DNA of 31,146 nt from Streptomyces sp. WM4235 (GTDB taxonomy: Bacteria; Actinomycetota; Actinomycetes; Streptomycetales; Streptomycetaceae): the NCBI RefSeq assembly GCF_001279725.1, contig NZ_LGDE01000445.1, forward strand, positions 1 through 31,146, in the 5' to 3' direction. The notes under the pieces are model-generated. The model was not told the DNA's origin. It ran no database searches and saw only the letters and a list, made by a program, of their open reading frames with translations. The translations under genes were made by a program, and so were the position numbers. Of this stretch, positions 15,788-21,741 are shown piece after piece (within the stretch, counting starts at the first letter, position 1; each line of letters opens with the position of its first letter).

Positions 15788-17089
15788 CTACGCCTTGGTG
15801 TTGTCCGCCTCCATCGCCTCGATCTCCTCGTCCGTCTCCCGACCCGGCGTCGGAATGTCGAACCTCGTGATCGCGAAACGGAACACCGCGTAGTAGACGA
15901 CCGCGAACCCCAGGCCGATCGGGATGATCAGCCACGGCTTCGTCGCCAGTCCCCAGTTGATGACGTAGTCGATCAGGCCGGCCGAGAAGCTGAAGCCGTC
16001 GTGGACGCCGAACGCCCACGTCACCGCCATCGAGACACCCGTCAGCAGCGCGTGGATCACGTACAGCAGGGGCGCCACGAACAGGAACGAGTACTCCAGC
16101 GGCTCCGTGATGCCGGTGACGAAGGACGTCAGGGCCACCGACAGCATCAGACCGCCGACCTCCTTGCGGCGCGCCGGCTTCGCACAGTGCGTGATGGCCA
16201 GCGCCGCCGCCGGGAGCGCGAACATCATGATCGGGAAGAAGCCGGAGAGGAACTGTCCGGCGTTCGGGTCGCCCGCCAGGAACATGGCGATGTCACCGTG
16301 GACCACCTGCCCGTCCGGCTTGGTGTAGCTGCCGAACTGGAACCACACCGGCACGTTCAGGAACTGGTGCAGGCCGATCACCAGCAGTGCGCGGTTCGCG
16401 ACGCCGAAGATGCCCGCGCCCCACGAACCCAGCCCCACCAGCCAGTCGGAGAAGCTCTCCAGCGCGTCACCGATCGGCGGCCAGATCCACAGGCAGATGA
16501 CGGCGAAGCCGATCGCGACGAACGCCATGATGATCGGGACCAGGCGCCGGCCGTTGAAGAAGCCCAACCAGTCGACCAGCTTCACCCGGTGATAGCGCTG
16601 CCAGAACCAGGCCGACAACAGGCCCATCACGATGCCGCCGAAGACCCCCGGGTTCTGGAAGGTGTACTCGGCGAACGCGCCGTCCGCCCCCAGGCAGCCG
16701 CCCCCGATGTCGCGGGTCCCCACCGGGCAGGGCTGGGGGAAGGCGCGCAGCACGCTCCGGTAGACGAGGAAGCCGACGACCGCGGCCAGCGCGGTCGAAC
16801 CGTCCGCCTTCTTGGCCATGCCGATCGCGACACCGACGCAGAAGAGGAGGGGCAGGCCCAGGTCGGCGTTGAGCAGGGAGCCGCCCGCGCTCGCCATGAC
16901 CCTGGCCACGTCGTTCCAGCCGATTCCCTCCGCGCCGAAGACGTCGGGTTGGCCGAGACGGTTGAGGATGCCCGCGGCGGGCAGTACGGCGATGGGCAGC
17001 TGGAGGCTCCGCCCCATCTTCTGCAGCCCCTGGAACAGGCCGTTCCACCACTGTCGTGGCGGTGCTGCCGCAGCGCTGCTCGTGCTCAT
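15788..17089 (-). CDS. nagE1: PTS N-acetylglucosamine permease EIIC (NagE1-like)
   Basis: This is a 433-residue paralogue of the neighbouring EIIC, with the same landmarks: LQLPIAVLPAAGILNRLGQPD, WLGFFNGRRLVPIIMA, IGLHQFLNVPVWF and GITEPLEYSFLFVAPLLY. The ATG at 17089 follows GGGAGGACGCCG. Longer frames upstream run through the antisense of other genes and are rejected. Compared with nagE2 it has an extra segment with two cysteines (PCPVGTRDIGGGCLG, about residues 121-135) in a loop. A dre site lies about 50 bp upstream. Its partner EIIB is encoded divergently. Confidence 0.91.
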   Translation of the reverse strand: MSTSSAAAAPPRQWWNGLFQGLQKMGRSLQLPIAVLPAAGILNRLGQPDVFGAEGIGWNDVARVMASAGGSLLNADLGLPLLFCVGVAIGMAKKADGSTALAAVVGFLVYRSVLRAFPQPCPVGTRDIGGGCLGADGAFAEYTFQNPGVFGGIVMGLLSAWFWQRYHRVKLVDWLGFFNGRRLVPIIMAFVAIGFAVICLWIWPPIGDALESFSDWLVGLGSWGAGIFGVANRALLVIGLHQFLNVPVWFQFGSYTKPDGQVVHGDIAMFLAGDPNAGQFLSGFFPIMMFALPAAALAITHCAKPARRKEVGGLMLSVALTSFVTGITEPLEYSFLFVAPLLYVIHALLTGVSMAVTWAFGVHDGFSFSAGLIDYVINWGLATKPWLIIPIGLGFAVVYYAVFRFAITRFDIPTPGRETDEEIEAMEADNTKA

Positions 17090-17139
17090 CGGCGTCCTCC
17101 CTGGCCGGCCCGTTTTGGCAGTCGCGCCACGTGCGGCAC

Positions 17140-17155
17140 ACTGGTGTAGACCACT
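17140..17155. promoter_or_regulatory. dre site between nagE1 and nagF
   Basis: ACTGGTGTAGACCACT differs by one base from the DasR consensus ACTGGTCTAGACCACT. It is 51 bp upstream of nagE1 and 189 bp upstream of nagF, so one site may serve both divergent genes. Confidence 0.85.
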
Positions 17156-17344
17156 TGTGATGCGATGGCATTTCACCCGCCCGGAGGGCAGGTTGATGCT
17201 GATCGTCATCATTCGGCAGATGCCGGGCACGCGCTCGTGTAGATGGGCCAACCGTGAGTTACCGTGACGAAGCGGAGCTCCCGGGTGGGCAGTCAGGCAT
17301 CCGGCCGCCGAGACTCGTTCTTCGTAACACTCAGGGAGAAACAG

Positions 17345-17578
17345 ATGGCCACCAAGGCTGAGAAGATCGTCGCCGGGCTCGGCGGTATCGACAACATCGA
17401 AGAGGTCGAGGGCTGCATCACCCGCCTGCGCACCGAGGTCAAGGACCCGGGCCTGGTCGACGAGGTCGCGCTGAAGGCCGCCGGCGCCCACGGCGTCGTC
17501 AAGATGGGCACCGCGATCCAGGTCGTCATCGGCACCGACGCCGACCCGATCGCCGCCGACATCGAAGACATGATGTGA
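17345..17578 (+). CDS. nagF: PTS EIIB component for GlcNAc (NagF)
   Basis: This is a 77-residue EIIB of the glucose/GlcNAc family. The phosphorylated cysteine is C24 in [10 protein letters not shown], and [17 protein letters not shown] completes the domain. It transfers phosphate from EIIA to GlcNAc carried by the EIIC proteins. The ATG at 17345 follows AGGGAG. Streptomyces encode EIIB separately from EIIC, as seen here. EIIA (crr), HPr and EI are not in the window. A long leader (189 nt to the dre site) precedes it and a terminator follows. Confidence 0.92.
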   Translation: MATKAEKIVAGLGGIDNIEEVEGCITRLRTEVKDPGLVDEVALKAAGAHGVVKMGTAIQVVIGTDADPIAADIEDMM

Positions 17579-17628
17579 GCTGAGCCCACCCGCTCGGAAC
17601 CCGCGCGCACCCCGCGCCCGTAGGGCAG

Positions 17629-17659
17629 GACCCCGTACCGGACCCATCCGGACGGGGTC
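17629..17659 (+). terminator. Terminator after nagF
   Basis: GACCCCGTaCCGGA pairs with TCCGGACGGGGTC (one bulged A) across a CCCA loop, followed by TTCTCGT. It ends 21 bp before the rph -10 box. Confidence 0.8.
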
Positions 17660-17680
17660 TTCTCGTACCCCCGCACCGAC

Positions 17681-17686
17681 TAGGCT
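17681..17686 (+). promoter_or_regulatory. -10 box of rph (leaderless)
   Basis: TAGGCT ends 7 nt before the rph ATG, with no Shine-Dalgarno sequence. Confidence 0.55.
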
Positions 17687-17693
17687 CGCCACC

Positions 17694-18428
<735 letters not shown>

Positions 18429-18457
18429 CGGCAACCGCCGGGCGTCGCCCGGCGTCT

Positions 18458-18534
18458 ACGCGGATACGCGGTACGGGCGCACGGTGTCACCACCGTGCGT
18501 CCGTCCACGTATCCGCGCATCCGGGTATCCGCGC
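18458..18534. terminator. Nested hairpins with a duplicated arm after rph
   Basis: An outer stem CGCGGATACG (18459-18468) with CGTATCCGCG (18508-18517) encloses an inner 9-bp stem CGCACGGTG (18478-18486) with its complement (18491-18499). The outer 3' arm is partly repeated at 18525-18534, so an alternative, larger fold is possible. It is probably the rph terminator. Confidence 0.55.
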
Positions 18535-18574
18535 ACCGCGGACCCGGGCATCCACGACTCCCGGGGGGACCCGC

Positions 18575-18973
18575 ATGAAGCTCTCGCCCAAGCCGAAGCA
18601 CCGCATAGCCGCCGTCGCCCTCGCGGCCGCCCTCGCCGTGCCGGCGCTCACCTCCTGCGACGCCATCTCCACCGCGATGGACTGTGCCAACACCGCCGTG
18701 GCCATCGCGGACAGCGCCAACGACCTCCAGCAGGCGGTCTCGCAGGCCGGCAACAGCCCGCAGGACGCGCAGAACGCCCTCAACGCCATCGACACCAACC
18801 TGAAGAAGATCGGCGACCAGACCGACAACGCCGACCTGGGCAAGGCCATCGACTCGATGACCACCGCCGTGAAGAACGTCCGCACCTCCATCGAGGGCGG
18901 CAACGTCAACCCCGACATCCAGCCGGTCGCCGACGCCGCCTCGGAGATCTCCAAGGTCTGCACCCCCGGCTGA
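18575..18973 (+). CDS. Small putative lipoprotein, unknown function
   Basis: This is a 132-residue protein with a lipoprotein signal peptide: basic MKLSPKPKHR, a hydrophobic core at residues 11-24 and the lipobox LTSC with C28 as the likely lipidated residue. The mature part has two further cysteines, C37 and the one four residues from the end (C129), and is largely helical, with evenly spaced Ala, Asn, Asp and Gln. It is rich in D/N-A-L-x(2)-I patterns that suggest coiled coil. I do not recognise a family. GGGGG lies upstream of the ATG. Confidence 0.72.
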   Translation: MKLSPKPKHRIAAVALAAALAVPALTSCDAISTAMDCANTAVAIADSANDLQQAVSQAGNSPQDAQNALNAIDTNLKKIGDQTDNADLGKAIDSMTTAVKNVRTSIEGGNVNPDIQPVADAASEISKVCTPG

Positions 18974-19003
18974 CCCGTCGCCGGGCGCCGCCGGGCGGCG
19001 CGG

Positions 19004-19009
19004 GATAAT
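19004..19009 (+). promoter_or_regulatory. -10 box of rdgB (leaderless)
   Basis: GATAAT, close to TATAAT, ends 6 nt before the ATG; no Shine-Dalgarno. Confidence 0.45.
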
Positions 19010-19015
19010 CGGCGC

Positions 19016-19627
19016 ATGACGACCTCGCCGCGCCTGATCCTCGCCACCCGCAACGCGGGCAAGATCTCCGAACTCCACGCCATCCTGTCCGACGCCGGCC
19101 TGCCGCACGAGCTGGTCGGCGCGGACGCGTACCCGGAGATCCCCGACGTCAAGGAAACCGGCGTCACCTTCGCCGAGAACGCCCTGCTCAAGGCGCACGC
19201 CCTCGCCCGGGCCACCGGCCTGCCGGCCGTGGCCGACGACTCCGGCCTCTGCGTGGACGTCCTGAACGGCGCCCCCGGCATCTTCTCCGCCCGGTGGGCC
19301 GGCGCCCACGGCGACGACAAGGCCAACCTGGACCTGCTCCTGGCCCAGATCGGGGACATCGCCGACGAGCACCGCGGCGCCCACTTCGCCTGCGCCGCCG
19401 CCCTCGCCCTCCCGGACGGAACCGAACGCGTCGTCGAGGGCCGGCTCCTGGGCACCCTGCGCCACACCCCGGCCGGCGCCGGCGGCTTCGGCTACGACCC
19501 GATCCTCCAGCCCTCGGGCGACACCCGCACCTGCGCGGAACTCTCCGCGGCGGAGAAGAACGCCATCTCCCACCGGGGCCAGGCCTTCCGGGCCCTGGTC
19601 CCGGTGATCCGCGAACTGCTCGGGTAG
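19016..19627 (+). CDS. rdgB: RdgB/HAM1 XTP/dITP pyrophosphatase
   Basis: This is a 203-residue nucleotide pool sanitiser that hydrolyses non-canonical purine triphosphates (XTP, dITP, ITP) to monophosphates. Signature motifs are ATRNAGK (10-16), TFAENALLKA (51-60), VADDSGLCVD (72-81, with the metal-binding and catalytic Asp residues), GGFGYDPI and NAISHRGQA near the C-terminus. Its length is normal. It is downstream of rph and a lipoprotein, with its own leaderless promoter, and is followed by a terminator shared with the convergent tRNA. Confidence 0.95.
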   Translation: MTTSPRLILATRNAGKISELHAILSDAGLPHELVGADAYPEIPDVKETGVTFAENALLKAHALARATGLPAVADDSGLCVDVLNGAPGIFSARWAGAHGDDKANLDLLLAQIGDIADEHRGAHFACAAALALPDGTERVVEGRLLGTLRHTPAGAGGFGYDPILQPSGDTRTCAELSAAEKNAISHRGQAFRALVPVIRELLG

Positions 19628-19632
19628 CACGA

Positions 19633-19667
19633 AGGGCCTGTGAATCGCGTTTCGATTCACAGGCCCT
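19633..19667. terminator. Bidirectional terminator between rdgB and tRNA-Leu
   Basis: A perfect 15-bp stem (AGGGCCTGTGAATCG and its complement) with a 5-nt loop. It lies 5 bp after the rdgB stop and 6 bp beyond the 3' end of the convergent tRNA gene. Confidence 0.85.
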
Positions 19668-19673
19668 CACGGG

Positions 19674-19757
19674 TGCGGCGGAAGGGATTCGAACCCTCAA
19701 GCCGTTTCACGGGCCACAGATCCTAAGTCTGCTGCGTCGCCGTTGCGCCACCGCCGC
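19674..19757 (-). tRNA. tRNA-Leu (anticodon UAG)
   Basis: An 84-nt class II tRNA read on the minus strand. Acceptor GCGGCGG (19751-19757) pairs with CCGCCGC (19675-19681), with discriminator A at 19674. T8 follows the acceptor. The anticodon arm is GCAGA-CTTAGGA-TCTGT with anticodon TAG, and it is followed by a long variable arm and GGTTCGAATCC in the T arm. The genome encodes CCC rather than CCA after the discriminator, so CCA is added enzymatically. It reads CUA (and possibly CUG), a rare leucine codon in Streptomyces. Confidence 0.95.
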
Positions 19758-19896
19758 CGGCCGCCTGCCATGATAGCGGGCAGCCGACGGCCCCGGCCTA
19801 CAGGACCGGCCGATCCCGCGGCGACGGTCCCACCGACACCATGTGTGGGTGGACGCACGGCAGTTGGGGCGCGACGGCCGCGCCCCCCGCGTCGGA

Positions 19897-20364
19897 TCAG
19901 ATGCCCAGATCCTTGATGATCTTGGCCACGTGGCCGGTGGCCTTGACGTTGTAGAAGGCCCGCTCGACCTTGCCGTCCTCGTCCACGACCACCGTCGAGC
20001 GGATGACCCCGGTGACCGTCTTGCCGTACAGCTTCTTCTCGCCGAAGGCCCCGTACGCCGCCAGGACCTCCTTCGAGGGGTCGCCGACCAGGGTCACCTT
20101 CAGGCTCTCCTGCTCGCGGAACTTCGCCAGCTTCTCCGGCTTGTCGGGGGAGACACCGATGACGTCGTAACCCGCCTGGGCGAGTACGGCCAGATTGTCC
20201 GTGAAGTCGCACGCCTGCTTGGTGCAGCCCGGGGTCAGGGCCGCCGGATAGAAGTACACGATGACCTTGCGGCCCTTGTGGGAGGCAAGCGAGACCTCGT
20301 TGCCGTCCGCGTCGGGCAGGGTGAAGGCGGGGGCGGTGTCGCCCGGCTCAAGTCGCTCGCTCAT
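19897..20364 (-). CDS. bcp: Thioredoxin-dependent thiol peroxidase (Bcp/PrxQ)
   Basis: This is a 155-residue atypical 2-Cys peroxiredoxin that reduces hydrogen peroxide and organic hydroperoxides. The peroxidatic cysteine is C47 in TPGCTKQACDF, with the resolving cysteine C52 five residues later, as in PrxQ. The domain starts LEPGDTAPAFTLPDADG. Its length is that of the family. GAGGAG lies about 10 nt before the ATG at 20364. It is divergent from the DUF3618 gene and not linked to a thioredoxin gene. Confidence 0.94.
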   Translation of the reverse strand: MSERLEPGDTAPAFTLPDADGNEVSLASHKGRKVIVYFYPAALTPGCTKQACDFTDNLAVLAQAGYDVIGVSPDKPEKLAKFREQESLKVTLVGDPSKEVLAAYGAFGEKKLYGKTVTGVIRSTVVVDEDGKVERAFYNVKATGHVAKIIKDLGI

Positions 20365-20475
20365 GTCAGGAGTCTCCTCGGGAGGGGATCGGTACGGTCC
20401 GAGACTAAGCTGACAGACTGTTCAGGGTGGGCTTACGCCCCCTTCACGACCGACCACGACGACGGAGGCAGCGCG

Positions 20476-20814
20476 GTGCCGGAAGCCAGGACCCCCGCAC
20501 AGGATGCCAGGACCCCCGCACAGATCGAGGCGGACATCGTCCGCCGCCGGGAGCAGCTGGCCGAGACGCTCGACGAGATCGGTGTGCGCGTGCACCCGAA
20601 GACGATCGTCGGGGACGCCAAGGCCAAGGTGGTCGGCGTCGTCGACCACACCGCCGGGCGTGCCGTGGTCGCCGCGAACCGTCTGGTGACGGACGTGAAG
20701 GACGGCCTGCGGCACGACGACGGAGCGCCGCGCCTCGAACGGATCGTGCCGCTCGCGCTGTTCGCGGTCGGTGTCGCCGGTCTGGTGGTGCTGGCCGTGC
20801 GCCGCAAGCGCTGA
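20476..20814 (+). CDS. DUF3618 membrane protein
   Basis: This is a 112-residue protein from the GTG at 20476, which has GGAGG 7 nt upstream. The N-terminus carries a 7-residue duplication (ARTPAQD/ARTPAQI). The DUF3618 core follows with IEADIVRRREQLAETLDEIGVRVHPKTI (about 17-44), a middle helix, and a single C-terminal membrane helix (about 89-108) ending in RRKR. The N-terminus is expected to be cytoplasmic. Function unknown; DUF3618 proteins are common in actinobacteria. Confidence 0.85.
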   Translation: MPEARTPAQDARTPAQIEADIVRRREQLAETLDEIGVRVHPKTIVGDAKAKVVGVVDHTAGRAVVAANRLVTDVKDGLRHDDGAPRLERIVPLALFAVGVAGLVVLAVRRKR

Positions 20815-20848
20815 TGGCCCGCCGGCGTACACCGGGCGCGCGGGCGGG

Positions 20849-20854
20849 TAGGTT
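20849..20854 (+). promoter_or_regulatory. -10 box of the GroES-like gene (leaderless)
   Basis: TAGGTT ends 6 nt before the GTG start; no Shine-Dalgarno. Confidence 0.45.
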
Positions 20855-20860
20855 CGGGGC

Positions 20861-21205
20861 GTGAGCGACGACACCACCACCCACGACAAGCTGCCCATCC
20901 GCATGCTGCACGACCGCGTGCTCGTACGATCCGACTCTCCCGAGGGCGAGCGGCGCTCGGGCGGCGGCATCCTGATCCCGGCGACGGCCGCGGTGGGCAA
21001 GCGGCTCGCCTGGGCCGAGGTGGTCGCGGTCGGACAGAACGTCCGGGGCGTGGAGCCCGGCGACCGGGTGCTGTACGACCCCGAGGACCGGGCCGAGGTC
21101 GAGGTGCGCGGGGCGACGTACGTGCTGATGCGCGAGCGGGACCTGCACGCGGTGGCCGCGGAGCGGCTGGAGGGGTCCGAGGACTCCACCGGGCTGTACC
21201 TGTAG
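20861..21205 (+). CDS. GroES (Cpn10)-family protein, stand-alone
   Basis: This is a 114-residue protein that shows the GroES fold landmarks: IRMLHDRVLVR near the N-terminus, a GGGILIP mobile-loop-like segment (about 34-40), WAEVVAVG, VEPGDRVLY and YVLMRERDLHAV. It is longer than GroES by an N-terminal DDTTTHDK and a C-terminal extension. No groEL is nearby, so a classic co-chaperonin role is not shown; it may be a divergent paralogue. The start is a GTG in a leaderless context. A terminator follows 32 bp after the stop. Confidence 0.85.
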   Translation: MSDDTTTHDKLPIRMLHDRVLVRSDSPEGERRSGGGILIPATAAVGKRLAWAEVVAVGQNVRGVEPGDRVLYDPEDRAEVEVRGATYVLMRERDLHAVAAERLEGSEDSTGLYL

Positions 21206-21237
21206 GAGCGCCGCGAGACCTGTAGGAGCGGGGAGAG

Positions 21238-21267
21238 GGGCTGGTGGCCGAGGTCACCGGCCCTTTT
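21238..21267 (+). terminator. Terminator after the GroES-like gene
   Basis: GGGCTGGTG pairs with CACCGGCCC (one G-U pair), 8-nt loop, followed by TTTT. It insulates the gdx unit. Confidence 0.85.
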
Positions 21268-21295
21268 CGTCGTCCTTTGCTACGGTGGGAAGGAA

Positions 21296-21350
21296 CCCCG
21301 ACGAGACGCGCCGTACCGGGTGGCCTTGGCTGTACGACAAGACGACGCAC
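21296..21350 (+). ncRNA. Guanidine-III riboswitch aptamer
   Basis: Helix P1 is CCCG (21297-21300) with CGGG (21317-21320). The enclosed ACGAGACGCGCCGTAC has the same 16-nt length as I recall for the Thermobifida fusca aptamer, differing only at two positions. Downstream CAAGACGACGC (21338-21348) supplies the pseudoknot strand: GCGCCGT (21308-21314) pairs with ACGACGC (21342-21348) with one C-A mismatch. The linker before it is longer than in T. fusca. The aptamer ends 20 nt before the gdx ribosome-binding site, suggesting translational control by guanidine. TACGGT (21281-21286) is the likely -10 box. Confidence 0.8.
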
Positions 21351-21381
21351 CCCGTTCGCTCTCGTTCCGGAGGTGCCTGTC

Positions 21382-21702
21382 ATGGCCTGGGTTCTGCTCA
21401 TCGTCGCCGGTCTGCTCGAAGTCGGCTGGTCGATCGGCATGAAGTTCACCGAGGGATTCACCCGACTCTGGCCCAGCGTGTTCACGGGCGCCGGGATCGT
21501 CGCCAGCATGCTGCTGCTGTCCTACGCCGCCAAGACCCTGCCGATCGGCACGGCCTACGGGGTCTGGGTGGGCATCGGTGCGGCCGGCGCGGCGGTGCTG
21601 GGGATGGCGGTGTTGGGTGAGCCCGTCACCGCCGCCCGGATCTTCTTCATCTGCCTGCTGTTGGTCGCCGTCGTGGGCCTGAAGGCGACCTCCGGTCACT
21701 GA
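21382..21702 (+). CDS. gdx: Guanidinium exporter Gdx (SugE-type SMR protein)
   Basis: This is a 106-residue small multidrug resistance protein with four membrane helices, working as an antiparallel dimer that exchanges guanidinium for protons. The essential glutamate is E13 in AGLLEVGWSIGMK. The order FTEGFTRLWPS, KTLPIGTAYGVWVGIGAAGAAV follows the SugE/Gdx subtype rather than EmrE. GGAGG lies 8 nt before the ATG. The guanidine-III aptamer directly upstream supports the substrate assignment. A single gene is seen; many SMR families have two-gene forms. Confidence 0.9.
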   Translation: MAWVLLIVAGLLEVGWSIGMKFTEGFTRLWPSVFTGAGIVASMLLLSYAAKTLPIGTAYGVWVGIGAAGAAVLGMAVLGEPVTAARIFFICLLLVAVVGLKATSGH

Positions 21703-21741
21703 CCGGGTGCCGCCCCGCCGCGCGTGGCGGGCCGGCGCGCG

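Noticed and set aside
15609..16019. Minus-strand ORF resembling the nagE C-terminus in another frame
   Set aside because: It overlaps the nagE1 3' end out of frame and has no independent start or domain. The correct frame ends at 15788.
19674..19757. tRNA-linked integration site (attB/attL)
   Set aside because: No duplicated tRNA 3' end, integrase or phage genes are found nearby.
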